Assembly: GCA_024811115.1 (NCBI GenBank)
Contig: JAKOGH010000649.1
Coordinates: forward strand, 1-64,000
Length of the DNA stretch: 64,000 nucleotides
Reading direction: 5' to 3'
Origin: Terana coerulea
Lineage: Eukaryota; Basidiomycota; Agaricomycetes; Polyporales; Phanerochaetaceae
Shown: piece by piece, positions 44,833-57,382 of the stretch
How the letters are laid out: the number at the start of each line of letters is the position of its first letter
Numbering within the stretch: position 1 is the stretch's first letter
Made by a program: the position numbers and the translations under genes
Notes under the pieces: generated by a model
What the model saw: only the letters and a program-made list of their open reading frames with translations
Database searches by the model: none
What the model was told of the DNA's origin: nothing

Positions 44833-45463
44833 TACTACGGCACGCGTCCATCACTCCCACTTTGACTCAAGTACAAGCTTACAGTATGCATCATTCTGTA
44901 TGTTGAAATAGTCTCATTTTCGACTCGTGAAGAGGTATCACTGGTAACGTGGGTCCAGTGGATCCGGAACCGAGACTAATCAATGTTGAGATTCTACGCG
45001 AGCTATGCCATTAACTTGTTGAATCGAGCCATCTACACGATGTCTACATCACTTTTTGCCACAACCAAAGCAAAACCATCCACGAACAAAGGCCTATCAG
45101 CATAAGTGGGAGCGGAAAACAGTAACGATGCATATTTCTGTGAGGTGCGAGAGCGAGCGGAGACAGCCATTAGCAAATATAAGCGGGGTTTAATACAGGT
45201 TATAGGTAGGGGTTCCAGAGGCGGAGCGGCGGGTGTGGGTGTAACGACCGACGCGGCGGCGCAACGAAAGCGAAAAAAGTGTTGCGGGCGCCGCGCAAAT
45301 GTGGATGTGTATGGTGTGTTGTGCATGAAGAAAAAGAAGAGAATCCTGTATTCATAAAAATAACCAATGCCAATCCGTTCCATATCCAAAGAGCAAGACG
45401 GGGAAGAGAGAAATGCCGTCCGCAGCCGGCCTCGGTGCCCAAAGAGTCGTCGCGTGGCGCGGC
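44833..45463. other. 3' flanks of convergent genes
   Basis: No gene seen. Contains GA- and A-rich runs near 45330-45365, in keeping with 3' untranslated DNA. Confidence 0.4.
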
Positions 45464-47517
45464 TCAGCACAGCTGCACCTCCCACTCGCCGCCCTCGCGG
45501 CCCTGCCCGGGCACGCTCTTCAGCGCTATGCGCACACGGCGGCGGCTCGCTGGGGCATGTGGGACGCTGTAGCCCGCGTCGAGCGCGCCGGCGAAGTCGA
45601 ACGACGTCTGCGGCGCGAACGCGCTCGGATCCGCGTGCGCCATCGCCATCGCGTAGTCGCTGCTGCCGCCGACGCCGAGGAACGGGTCCGCGTCCGCGTA
45701 CCCGCCGGGCGACGCCGCGGCGCTGCCGAGCTCGCTGCCGCCCCACATCGTCTGGTCGTCGTCCGCACCGCCCGCGCCGTCGCCCGACGTCGCGGGCGGG
45801 TGGATGCGCACGCGGATCGTGCCGTCCTGCGAGGGCGTTGCGTCGAAGGAGATGTCGAGGCCGCTGAGACCGAGCGCCTCCGAGTCGGCGTCGACGAACG
45901 CGAGCTTCTGCAGGCCGCTGGGGTGGTAGGCGCCGGGGGCGGCGGCGGCAATGCGGCCGTGCCGATCGATGTCGAGGTCCATGACGGACCCGCCGGCGGA
46001 GAACCAGTCGAAGTCGCCGGAGACGAGCGAGTTCATGTCAAAGGTGGACGACGCCGCTTGGATGGCGTTTGGGTTCGAGAGCGGAAGCGAGAACGTGGCG
46101 GGCATGGCGGAGTGTGTTGGAAGCGAGAGGAGTGTTGGCAGCGCGCAGAGAAGGACCTAAGCAGGTATTTTGAGCTCGAGGAGGAGACAAGGGGAACGGG
46201 ACGGGTACTCACCATCAAGCCGAGGCTTGCGCTGCTCTTGTGCAGTGCCTGCGCCGGCGCACGCGACGATCCATAATGCAGCTGCGGCTCGACCGCTTCC
46301 GCCTTAACGGGCGCGGTTTTGCTGCTGCTGCTTTTCGCGACAATGCATCACTGAGTTCACGCTCGCGCTGCTCCGCTGCGGCCAACTGGGCGCGCAACTG
46401 CTCGACCTCGGAGAGCAACTCCTGGGGACCTTCGTTCTGTCCGGCGCCATGGGTAAGCGCCTGGAGGCGTGCGTTTTCCTGCTCCAGTTCTGCGACACGG
46501 CTGTCACAAAAAAATCATGGCCATCAGCATCCATTATGGCACTGGATCTCAGCGGAAGATGAGGATAGCTGATGCACGCGGAATCGCCGTGAAACTCGAA
46601 CCACTCCAAGGAGATCAAGCCCGCGGGTTCGTATCACTTGCCGGCGAGGGCAAGGCCTGCAGACCGTCCTCTACGGCGAGCGTGGGTAGGAAGACTGTAC
46701 AGTTCCACGAACCACCACAAAACACCGGGGCTGCTTCTGGCAGAGCGACATGCCTTGCACTCCACTGGAAGACCCTGGGTTCTGGGCTTCGCGTCCACCA
46801 GGCGACGAGTGGAAAACGTGCAAAGCGACATGAGAACACCGTCCCGGCAAATCCCGGCAAGCGAGCGCGCAGACGCAGGCCGCTTGCGGGGTGTCGGCGA
46901 CAGCGTCCAAAGCCCGCCACCCGTGCTCTCGAGCGCATACACGAACTGAACACTCACGTTTCCATCGTCTCGAACTCCTCCCGCTTCCGCTGCCGACTGA
47001 GGAACGCCGCCGCCCGGTTCTTGACCAGCCGTGCCTCACGCTTACTGAGGCCCGACACGTCCGGCGGGATGAAGTCCTTCGTGCTCATGCACGCCCGCGG
47101 CTTCTTCGACGTCGACGGCGTGGCGCTGGACTGTCGCTTGCACGGAATGAGGCTCTCGACGGCGTGCGGCATGGGCGGCAACGGCTCCTGCTCGGAGGCG
47201 GGCGACGAGTAGACGTCGGGCGAGGGTGCGTAGGACATGTCGAAGACCTGGTGGGTCGGCAGGCAGAGCTGCTGCTCCTGCTCCATCTGGTCGGGGCTCA
47301 TCCTGCCGCGCAGGACCCGTGAGACCGGGATGGGCGAGCCCGAGCTGGTCGAGCCGACGGAGCGCGAGGGCGAGATGGGCGCATAGTTGTAGTGCAGCGA
47401 GGGCGGGAATTCTAAGCTGGTTGGCGAATACTGGTGGTCCCAATCTGAGAGAGGAGACAGGGGAGCGTCGCTGTGAATGAGATGAGACATATTGAGTGGC
47501 GAGATGTTAACGTTCAT
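45464..47517 (-). CDS. bZIP transcription factor (ATF/Hac1-like)
   Basis: The start MNVNISPLNMSHLIHSDAPL (complement of 47515-47517) opens a Ser/Pro-rich region. The basic region is SKREARLVKNRAAAFLSRQR, with the DNA-contact pattern N-x7-R (NRAAAFLSR). A 457-nt intron (46501-46957) then intervenes, and splicing restores RVAELEQENARLQALT, the first heptads of the zipper, followed by LLSEVEQLRAQLAAAEQRE. A second intron (46157-46211) precedes LLSLPTHSAMPATFSLPLSN and an acidic, Gly/Ala-rich C-terminus with FDMNSLVSGDFDWFSAGG. The layout resembles fungal Hac1/Cib1-type regulators of the unfolded protein response, but no Ire1 splice site was identified, so that role is inference. If the first intron is retained, TGA follows at once and leaves a zipper-less 187-residue protein. 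Confidence 0.8.
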
Positions 47518-49887
47518 GATTACTAGAGCTTGAGTATGGATTAGAGGAGGTCGTGTCGAAGTATTACAAGGGTGTAGATCGTGGAGGCCGGCGACTCTGG
47601 CGGGCGGGAACGGCGACGGTTGGTGTGGGGGTGTTCAGGGTGGAAGTCAAAGCCAAGCGGACTTTTTATCCAGGCGTGGTGGTTCAAATGTGGGAGGGGT
47701 TCCCGCCGGGATCTGTGAACCAAATCTCGACTGATGAACACCTCCCATCAGTTCCATCCTGATTTTCCTCCAAACGCTGCACCGCTCGCGTGCGGCTGCC
47801 ATCCCAGGTTCTGACGTCCAGAGCCGCTTCTTCGTTTGTATGTCGCTCGAAATAACAAGCTTGCAAAGCGGTGCGGCCATACAACATGTACACCCCGCAA
47901 CCACCCGTCGCGCGAGGTAGCTGGATGCTCGCTAGGCGCCTCCCAGGTCCGTGCAATTATAGCGGACAGGGCTAGGCTCTGTGCCTCGCCGTATGATGTC
48001 GACATTACCCTGAATTTTCATGGGGTAATCACGTTCAGAACAACATTCCGCACACGACCAGAGCCAGTCGCCAAGATGTGGAGAGTTGTGCAGATAGAGC
48101 AACGCCCATGACCTCCATGCCTGAGCACTTTGCTCCGTACATGGGTCCACCAGCCGAGAACTGCCCGAATTCCCTTCGTCGCAGAACTCCCAGGCCGATT
48201 TACGTCCCCGCGGGTCCTATCAACTACCTCTCGGCCTCCCGCAGCAGCAATTTTGCAAGACAAGGGAGTACGAAGTATTGGAATTCACGATAACACACGC
48301 TCCTCCACCGCCAGTCAAATTCGAGAGCACGATCACTTCCGTGCGCATTTCATTTTACCACTGCGCTAGTCGCGATTACTCGCAGGCTGAGCACTGCTGA
48401 GCACGATCGCTCCAGGTATATAATTAACAGGGAAAGAAGTCGACCCAGGCAGGGCCCCGCGTTCGCGCGATCGTTCCTATCCATGTGGCCGTACGTGCCG
48501 TCCTTCGGGAGGCGTTCTCCGCTCTACCTTCTCCAACCTTCTCTCTCTCGGTTTGTCCAACCAACTGAGGTGCCTAGCGTTTCGAAAGGTTTGGGCTTCG
48601 GTTACCAAATGCTAGGGCCGTCGTACCCCTCTTAGCCTCTGTCGGTGTCTATCTCCCCAGGCGCGACGGGTGCTCTCGAAACTTCTTGACGCTGCCGAGA
48701 CGACCATGTTACTCCCTCCCGTACATGACATCAGGCGCACGCACCGCCCGAACATGCCCAGTCGAGTTTCATTCAAGGCAAGGTTCGTACAGATCAGATA
48801 GTGTGACCTCTCAATACACGCTGAAGGAAAGCTCCCAGATAGAGGCCGCTCAGCATCCGCCGCGCTATCCCGCTCAGCTTAGTATTCATATGTGGCATCT
48901 CCGTACCCTTCGTACTGGGACTGCTTGAGACAAGGATGAACTGTTGATACCTGGATTGTTTCCTTTGGATATTTTCTTCCGTGTGTACCCGTATATTCTA
49001 GGTTGAGCACATTGGCCTGGAACATATTCAAAATGTCTCGGTGAATATTGGATCAATGGCTTACTACGTGAGTACAGTATTCGGTATTTAGCTTACTGCG
49101 GTACCGCTTAAACTCTTGTCACCTGTTGAACTCTTGGGTGTGCTTCGATGTTATCAAGCTAACTACGAAAGGTTCGTATGGCAACCGTACGTCAATCCAA
49201 GATATACCACGGACGGCTCTACCAGCATACTGTATACCTTCGTACTCCGGTCAACTCTCCATCTCACCTGGGTCTTGGCGCTGCCGCGTCCCGCCCCTTC
49301 CATGTCCAAGAAGCTGTCCATGCCGGAGCCATTCCTATCCAGGCCGAAGCCACAAAGACTCCGTGCCTTGGCGCGACGAGATCCTCTAAGGCGATTGGAG
49401 TCAGATATTAGGCAGCAGAGCCTGTCGCCGCATTACACCCCACCAGACAGCTAGGGTTCTAAAGCTATGGGATCGCCCACTTCTGTCCCACAATTGAACC
49501 CTGTGCTTGCTTCCACAGCACTTCTTACGCGCGTGTGTCAGGCCTCGAGAGCTCTCGAGAGGATCCCAAGTTCCAAGGATGACCTGCGGGGCACCGAGTG
49601 AGCCTGACGGATCAAAATGTTTGGGTTCTCTCAGTGGTAAATCCGAGGGACATGAAGCCGAAACATACTGACATCTGAATATACGCGCCAAGCAACGGTT
49701 GGTGAATCCACCGTACCCAGGGTATGTCGAGGAATATGTTTGGCTTGAGGGCACCAACGTTCGGTACGCCAAATGTCTATCACCGTGTGCTCATTAGCAT
49801 GGCTCGTATTGTACATGAACGTGTATACCCGACGTAAGGCATCCAAAGGAGTCGTGAAGCGCAACCATGTGCCGCGCGTCTCGAGAC
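47518..49887. other. 2.4-kb gene-free region
   Basis: Upstream DNA of the bZIP gene and 3' flank of the hydrolase gene. A TATA-like TATATAATTAAC lies near 48418. Frames at 48686-48928 and 49116-49454 have no start context or recognisable domain. Confidence 0.4.
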
Positions 49888-51251
49888 TTAAGCATACCGC
49901 TTGACGGCATCCAGCAACCGCACCCAGCTGCTGCCCACGCCTTGTTCTCGCAGCGCATAAGCAAGCCCCGCATCCAGATGTACCCCGCCCTCGACCAAGT
50001 CCACGTCCACCACCACGCCGTCGGCCTCCATACGCCGAACAAGCTGCGCGATATCCTCGTGCAGGTTCTCCACGCTCCCGTACTGGATCCAGACCACCAT
50101 CGGACGCTCCTTCTGCGCAGCCGCGAGGTACGAGAACCCGCCCGCTAACGCCGGGCTGAAGTACGGGTTCGTCGCCCGAGCGTCTGGCGGATAGTGCCGC
50201 GCGAGTGAGGGGTAGGCGCGCTTGTTCAAGAACGGCACCAAGTAGTCTGTAGACGACATGGCATGCGGCGGGCCTGCGAGGTTGCAGCTCGGCTAGTGAT
50301 AAATAAACGGTGAATAACGCACACGGCGTGTTCACTACGGCATTGCTTACTGAGATAAGGAGTAAACCGCCTGGCATGCCGACATGCAAAGCCGGACGCT
50401 GCGCGTCGAGGTCGGCCAGGTACCGCGACAACGCGAGCACGAGGTGGCCGCCGGAGCTGTCGCCTATCATGGTGATGTTTTCGGGCAGGAAGCCGCGTGC
50501 TAGCAGGTAGGCATACGCGGCGGCGAGGTCGAGCAACTGCGCGGGGAAGGCTGTCTCTGGCGACAGCGCTTTCCGGTGATTGACGGCTGCAAGCGCAATT
50601 GTAAAAGGGCGGCCACACGACTGGAGACCGCAGACGTACATAACACACGTCGCGCACTCGTGGTCACGAACTTGTACGGAAACATCGTGTTTTGCGGGTG
50701 GCCCATGACCCAGGAGCTGGCGGCGGGGCGTATTAGGTAATAAGCGGGGCAATGGCAGCGTTGCTTACCCTCCGGCAACATACATGATCACCCGTTCGCC
50801 CGTGCTCGCCTGTTCATCGCCGTTCACAAGTACCGTGCTGGGCAAGAATGTCCAAAAGCCCGCGACCGGCTCGCGCAGGACGATGTCTTCGCCGACGGTG
50901 GCAACGCCGACGACCCAATCATCTGCAGGGGGAGGCATCTCCACCACCTTAACGCGTGTTCCTTCTCCCGATCGCGTCCCGGATGGCCGACTTGTATGTC
51001 CATGCCTCGCGTCCGTGTGGCCGAGGCAGCGCAAGGAAGGTCGTGCACGCGAGGTACAGCCGTCCGACGGCGACTGCAAGGTCTCTTCGGTAGGGCCATG
51101 TCGGGTACGGCCTAGTTGCCGGTAGAATGTGGCGCGCGCTCCGGTAGAGCAGAGTAGGAATTATAGCGACAAAGAAAGCTGTGAAGCCGAGGAATTGATA
51201 TAGGATGTGAAGGAATAGTGGGGGTGCGTTTGGTGCGTTGTTGTCAGACAT
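49888..51251 (-). CDS. Membrane-anchored alpha/beta hydrolase (HSL/steryl acetyl hydrolase type)
   Basis: The start MSDNNAPNAPPLFLHILYQF leads straight into a hydrophobic anchor (FLGFTAFFVAIIPTLLY). The hydrolase-3 fold shows ERVIMYVAGG, a degenerate oxyanion loop where HGGG is usual, then GHPQNTMFPYKF, the nucleophile elbow MIGDSSGGHLVLALSRYLAD (Ser at about 50460) and late motifs TNPYFSPALAG, VVWIQYGSVENLHEDI and DLVEGGVHLDAGLAYA, supplying the acidic residue and catalytic His. Introns fall at about 50950, 50740, 50600 and 50300. Substrates in the family are acyl or acetyl esters of lipids and xenobiotics. Substrate cannot be told from sequence. Confidence 0.8.
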
Positions 51252-51839
51252 GATGTAGGTCGCTACAAGCGAGGGGTGGTGGGGGGACGTAGAGCACTGG
51301 GAGCTGGGTATCAAATGCGGCCACCGTCGATGCCAGCCTCATGAAGTCATCGCAGGCCGGTGCAGCAGGCGGAACCAACATCGAGCCCTATGGAGTCGGA
51401 CCTGTCGGGATACAGCTCTATTAGGCAATCAGGAACGAACGTCACATACGAAACGAAGACAGGCACACCGACCTGCAAAAGGACGAACACTCAGGGGTAG
51501 TCGGTTGCCGCTGTGGACGAGGTGGAATATGTGCTACGGTCAGTCGTGTGCTAATATGCCGGTCGAGACAAGGCATACGCAGTTACCCGAGATACAGTTA
51601 TGTTCATGCAGGAAGCTTCAGCTCTGAGCTGTGGTACGTGTACCGCATTCCCTCACCTACAAGAATGAAACTTGATAACATGTACAACTGGAGTATACGA
51701 TTTATTGTTCGGGTCGAGCTGAAGCTACCAGAAGTCGTTAGTAGCAAACACTGGCAGCAAAGAACGGCAAAAGTGAGGGGCGATTATCCTGACCGCAGAT
51801 GATATAATACACGATGTCTTGCGCATATGAATACATATT
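51252..51839. other. Intergenic region, no gene seen
   Basis: Promoter of the hydrolase gene and 3' flank of ISA2. No coding frames of note. Confidence 0.4.
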
Positions 51840-52655
51840 CTACGTCTTGAGCTCCCAGCTAACACCGCAGCCACATCCGCTACCTTTGGCCTGTGACTAT
51901 GTGTTAGGGAATGTCACGTAAGACCAGAGTGGAACGTACCTGAGGATTTTCCACTATCCTGAAACTGCTCCCAATAAGCTCCGTCGCAAAGTCGATTATC
52001 GAGCCCTTCAAAAGCGACATAGAGACCGCGTCTACAATCACGTTGGACGGTTTGATCATTGGATGCGAGAAATGGCTGTCAGAGCAATGTAAAGCACATA
52101 TTAGTGCGCATGTTTCGTGCAGTATCATGCGGTGGTACTTACTAATCGTCGGGGTGTCGTTCAGTGGCCAGCTCCATCTTGTACTGATATCCGTGACAGC
52201 CTCCGCTTTCGACCGCTATTCGAAGCCCCGCATGGTTGTTGTTCTGCCGTTGCGCTATCGCTCGTAGTTGCTGCCGACGACACTGGTCAATGAAGAGAAT
52301 AAGCCACGCGAACACCGACACGCACCTCCGCCGCCCGTTCCGTAAGCTCAAGCTTTGCCTCCTCTGGTGGTATAAGGTCAATCTCGGGGTCGTCCGAATC
52401 CTCCGTGCCGTGTTCCAGTAGCGACTCAGACGTAGGTGCAAACAGAATCTCCGTAGCTTGGCCAGGAGGGTGTGAAGCGAGAGCAGCAAGCCGTGTGCGA
52501 CTTGACGAGAACGTCCGGGCTGCGTGCGTAGCTCTACGTGGCCGGTGTATCTGAGCAAGGGCACTGCATGCTGCCAGTGGTCGTGACGGGCCCGCATGAA
52601 GCGAGCCGGCGTACAAGTGTCGCAGCAGACGAGTAGACGATGCGCTAGCGTTCAT
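51840..52655 (-). CDS. ISA2: Mitochondrial iron-sulfur cluster assembly protein ISA2
   Basis: Isa2 works with Isa1 and Iba57 to mature [4Fe-4S] proteins in the mitochondrial matrix. The start MNASASSTRLLRHLYAGSLH opens an Arg/Ala/Ser presequence including ATHAARTFSSSRTRLAALAS. An acidic linker follows (DSDDPEIDLIPPEEAKLELT). The A-type core has NNHAGLRIAVESGGCHGYQY with the first cluster Cys, then NVIVDAVSMSLLKGSIIDFA, IGSSFRIVENPQ and, in the last exon, KGSGCGCGVSWELKT with the GCGCG pair. Three introns: about 52310, 52100 (AT-rich) and 51890-51940. All three cluster ligands are present. Confidence 0.9.
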
Positions 52656-53533
52656 GGTCGTCGCGAATGCAAAGGCGAATGGGTGAGAGTGGGTGAGTAA
52701 TGAGATGGAAAGACGCCGGTCGGTGTCTTTTCGGGCGGGAGGGGGAGGCGCATCAGTTGATGGCTGGTATAACAAGGTTCACCCCAAGCGCCTGAGTACT
52801 TATGCATGATGCAATGAGAGACCATCCCAAATCGGAAGAGGGGCGGGACGCTCAACTATAGGCGCCGACAAGCAATGTATGCGGCACTGGTACTCACTAC
52901 GTGTATGCTAGATACACAATACATTCCGGGGGCTTTATTTATCCTTCTGTTAGCACTGGTGCAATAGTAAAAAATTGAAGCAACCGTCAGTACTCACATT
53001 TTGACAAGCAAATCTGTTACATGATACAGTGACTTACCTTATAACCATGCAGCTAGTCTAAGTAATGTGTGGGGAGATCTGGGGAAAGACGCAAGCTACA
53101 GTAAGCATATATTCAGGATTCATTGACTCATAGGTTGAATCCCTCAGTGAAATCAGCTAAAAGCCATATATAAGCAACAGTAAGTAACACTTGGTAATAA
53201 ATAGTACATTTGAGTATGCAAAATCTCAATGCTAATTCATACTTATTTTATCAACCTTTAGTGGAGCCTTTTGTGTTTTAAATATGGCAATGAATGAGCT
53301 TATCCTCCTCTGATATTGGCCGACGCTGTTGAGCGCCTATCATCCAGGCCGCCCGACGCCTTCCTCATTTAGGTGGGTTTCTCGGGCGCTTGTGGAAACC
53401 GGGGTTTCCAATTAGAATTATCCATGCAATGGCTCTCTCGCCGACGTTCATCTACCGCACCGTGCTTTCTCGACGCTGTTTCATGACTTGTATATACTAA
53501 ACCCGAAAGAACTGTGTGTATTATAGGTTTGTC
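52656..53533. other. AT-rich divergent intergenic region
   Basis: No gene. Strongly AT-rich from 52900 to 53300, a contrast to the GC-rich genes on both sides. I looked for terminal repeats and target duplications and found none. Confidence 0.4.
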
Positions 53534-55965
53534 ATGCCATTCAAGCGGCCTGCGGTCTCTCACGAGCCGTCCTCTGGATACTCATCCGGAGGAAGGTCAG
53601 ATTCCAACCAGGACGCGGACCCCCTTCCAAGCGGTCGAAAGTCAGCAAGACCGCCAAGATCTATCCTGACGTTAAAGTGTACATTGTACAGGCAAAGATA
53701 GACGGACCTTCCATCGCGGAGCTATTCACTATAGCGGAACGGCACTGCGAACGTCTCGTGGGGGAAGTCGAGGATGCGGACGTGGTCATCACGGCAATCA
53801 CCATGCGGAGGCGGTTTGAGAGGCATGTCCCATGGGATATAGCGGCACGTATCCTCAGTACTATATGCGCTTAGGCAGTCTTGACCAATTCTCACAGAAA
53901 AGTAAAGCAACCGTCACGCCCTCCTGGCTCCGTGACTCCGTCGCCGAGGGCAGGCCCCTCCTGTGCGCGCCCTACGTCGCCATTCAGGACCTGCACGACG
54001 AGACGGTCCAGAACTGTCCGACCTGCAACAAAGAGAAATGCGAATGCGAAGACACAGACATTGAGGAAGAAATGGACGTCGAGATGGGCCCGGAGGCCAA
54101 TTACCCGTCGCCTCCTGTGTCTGTGAGGTCACTGCCGCGAGAGCCTCCTAGCCCTTTGGAACGCCCCGAGGCGAAGAAAAACAACTCGAAGCGCGGCTCC
54201 ACGGTCCATGTCAAGCATAGGCTGGATTCACCACCATCGAGTTTGCCCTTGAAGCCCAGCCACACAGAGACAACCGAGAAAGCTTTAGACTTCCGCGCGC
54301 CAGCGCATCTCCTCGCGCCCGATCCGCCTCTCCAGACCGACATATCGAAGATGGACTGCAGGCCTCAGTACGCGTGCTGCAGGCCATCGCCGCTCGTTTG
54401 CCCCAACCAGGCGTTATGCTTGGAGCTGGACATCATCAAGAAGAGCCGGGCATTGGAAGGCGAACACCGCAGCGCCCTCAGCTACTCCCGAGCCATAAGT
54501 GTTCTCAAAGGTAGTCTTAACACAACATACGACATATTTACAACATTCATGTCTGTATGTAGCTTACCCGAATCCCATCACTTCTACTCGCCATGTCGCA
54601 GCGCTGCCTGGTATTGGCACGAAAACCATCGGTTTGGTAGGTGCGAGAAGGCGACTGTTCAGGCTGCGTCATAAACATCGGTGTTGCCCTTAGATCCAGG
54701 AGTACATAGACCGCGGTCGGATCACCGAGGCTCGTGAGTGCGCTCATCCTGAAGCGCAGTGAACCGGCTCATGTTGTATCCCAGGGCACATCGCCTCCTC
54801 CGAACGCTTCCAGGTACTGACGCTGTTTTCCTCCGTCTATGGCATCGGCCCGTCCACCGCACGCAGACTGCATGCGCTCGGCCTCCGCACCGTGGACGAC
54901 CTGGAGGTGTACTTCGGGGTCGAGCCGGACGAAGAAGAGAGCCAGCTCGTCGAGCTGGAGCACCAGGAGCGGTTTGGCAGGGTAGGCGACGGCGGGCTCG
55001 GCGAGGCGTGGATCAAAGTCGCGCTGGGGCTGAGGCGGGACTTGGACCTCAAGTGAGTCAACGGAGGCGTATAGAGATGAAGAGGATACTGAGGAATGTG
55101 CAGGATTCCGAGAGAGGAGGTGGAGGAGATGGGTCGGGTGATGGTGCAGGAGCTGAACTTGGTCGAGCCCGGCTGTGTCTCGACGATCGTCGGAGGGTAG
55201 GCTGCAAGCACTCGCACTCCACGGTACTTCACGCTGAGGTATCGGCGACAGGTATAGGAGGGGAAAGCCCGACAGCAACGACGTCGACATCGTCTTCACG
55301 CACCCCGATCCCACGAAAGCGAAAGGCCTGTGCAAGCGTTTCGTCAAGCACTTACACGCGCAGGGTGCGTCCCTTCTCCTCGCTCTCGCATTCAGCACGC
55401 TGACGCGCGGACGCAGGCATGGTGACCCACGTCATGCACCTCTCGGGCTTCCACGGCCACAACCCCCTGCGGACGACGCACTGGGACTCGCTCGAGAAGG
55501 CCCTCACCGTCTTCATCCTCCCGACGTCGTCGCCATTTTCCAAAGGGACCCGCCGGCGGCTGGATCTCATATTTGCGCAGCCGGAGGTGTACTGGACGGC
55601 CGTGATTGGGTGGTACGCATCTCCTTCCTTCGAATCAGTGGGGAAGGCTGATGTCACAGCGGGGCAGGAGCGGCTCGATCATGTTCCAGAGGGACCTCAG
55701 ACAGTGGGCGAAAGACAAGAGGTACGTCTCGTTGCCGACTCCTATCACCTGCGTTGATGTTGCTTACCGCGCTGTAGGGGTATGAAGTTTGACAGTTCTG
55801 GAATGTGAGTGCGAGAAAACGACTGCACCATTTGCGAAGCTCACCGATTTGGTTAGCACGCGTCGTTATGATTCCAAGCCCTTCTACCCGAACACGGAGA
55901 AGGAGGTGTTTGATCTTTTTGGGCTTGAGTGGGTCGAGCCGAAATGGCGCAACTGTGATGTGTGA
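53534..55965 (+). CDS. POL4: Family X DNA polymerase (lambda/mu type)
   Basis: Pol4-type polymerases fill gaps in end joining and base excision repair. The start MPFKRPAVSHEPSSGYSSGG is followed, after a frame change in the C5 run at 53620-53624, by a BRCT domain: KVYIVQAKIDGPSIAELFTI, DADVVITAITMRRRFERHV, ATVTPSWLRDSVAEGRPL. Next come a Ser/Pro linker, ALEGEHRSALSYSRAISVLK and a helix-hairpin-helix HVAALPGIGTKTIGL (about 54590), then LFSSVYGIGPSTARRLHALG (second hairpin). The catalytic domain has EEMGRVMVQELNLVEPGC, the nucleotide loop GGYRRGKPDSNDVDIVFTHP with two metal-binding Asp, and RRLDLIFAQPEVYWTAVIG with the third Asp, ending YPNTEKEVFDLFGLEWVEP. About eight introns. Catalytic residues intact. 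Confidence 0.9.
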
Positions 55966-56128
55966 TGTGGTCCACAAATGTGCATTCATGGCGAAGTATG
56001 TATGTATACTATCGAGATTAGGCGTAGAGTACTGTACAACGACACTGAGGCCGTATAATATAGGAAGATGCCAAGTCGTTGCAGGGCCTCCATTCTGTGA
56101 CGGTAGCCTGAGGGCGACGTTGCGCTCT

Positions 56129-57382
56129 TCAGACACGGTGGGGTGGGTACGACGACGGTGCATACTGCTGCCCGCTCGCCATCGGGGTGTTCGAGTCCAT
56201 GCTGGCGTTGCCGCCGTAATTGTATCCCTCGTTCTTGCCCTCGTTCTTCATCGCGTTGAGCTCGGCCTTGGACGGCACGAGCCCGGGCACGAGGAACAGC
56301 ACGGCGGCGACGAACTCCGTCGTCGCCGCGAGCGGGAAGAACAGGGCCGCGTTGTTTTGCTACGAAGCGGGGACGGCAATTAGGGCGGAATGCGGAGAAT
56401 GGCAGGGCGCGGGCTTACTCTGTGGATGTTGTTCTGCGTGGCGCAGAGGAAGGCCTCGCGGATGATCAAGAGGGCGGCGATGACCAGGAGGATGAAGATG
56501 CCGTAGCGTCTGCCGAATGGTACGCCTCTCGCGTCCAGCACACCGGCTACATCGGCCGGTCAGACTCCATGTCGCACCGTGCGCAGTGTGCAGCACTCAC
56601 CGGCGCGCTCGTCGACAATAAGCGTCAAGGTGACGAGCAGGAACAAGATGCACACGACCAGGAAGATGTACACGGCGGCCTTGCGCAAGTCGGCGCCCGT
56701 TTGCTGGTCCGAGACGTTGCTGGAGCCGGACTTGATCTGCAGAACAACGACAGGTCAGAAAAGCTAGCGTGAGGTTCAAGCTAGGGCGGGCATGACTTAC
56801 ACCGCCGATGATGCCCAGGACAACTGCGGCCATGCAAGTGATGCGGATGAGGTGGCGGGTGCGCATGATGCGTGTGACTATGCCCAATGGGCCATGCATT
56901 TGCCATGCGCCGTTGGCGCCGTTGACAAGCACGTCGCTGTGAGGCGAGGCATTCTGTGAGCTCGGACCGCTCCCTGGACGCCAGTGGGAAACTCACCGGT
57001 CAAGAGCCAGGGTGTAGGCGGAGTAGAGCAGACCGAAGAAGCCGATGCTGTAGATGACTTGTTGGGCGATGTATACGTGTAGGTTCTCCCCAGCTCCCTC
57101 GTCGCCGGCAAGGATGGCCCGTAGTATGAAAGCCGTGAGTCGAACTGGATTGGAAGGCAACTTGATCAGTTTATCTTTAAAAAATCTGGGAAAAGACTGG
57201 AGGTATACCTAGGCAGAAGAGCACCAGCGACCCGAAGACAAACGTTTTCCGGCGGATGCTCTCAAAAATAAAAGCGGCGAGGAGGGGGTGTATAGCACAG
57301 CGAAAAGAATGGATGGGCCCAAGTCTCGGTGTTGGATGCCTTCGAACCGAGCATAGTTGATTTTTCCGGCAACGGTAGACAT
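56129..57382 (-). CDS. Seven-span-like membrane protein, possible DUF7702 family
   Basis: The start MSTVAGKINYARFEG (complement of 57380-57382) precedes membrane segments in this order: PSILFAVLYTPLLAAFIFES, VFGSLVLFCL, IAQQVIYSIGFFGLLYSAYT, LIRITCMAAVVLGIIGG, AAVYIFLVVCILFLLVTLTL, YGIFILLVIAALLIIREAFL and LAATTEFVVAVLFLVPGLVP. The tail contains KNEGKNEGYNYGGNASMDSN. The arrangement resembles the fungal DUF7702 membrane family, but I cannot confirm it. Four introns are visible (57146-57207, 56936-56995, 56736-56800 and 56530-56600), plus one near 56360-56415. In the G5 run at 57284-57288 one extra base breaks VLYTPLLAAF; removing it restores the frame. Confidence 0.6.

Noticed and set aside
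46634..46957. Open frame inside the long bZIP intron as a separate gene or exon
   Set aside because: It starts at a non-ATG codon inside the intron, shows no domain and cannot be joined in frame to the zipper exon.
52900..53300. AT-rich block as another MITE
   Set aside because: I searched by eye for inverted termini and flanking duplications and found none.
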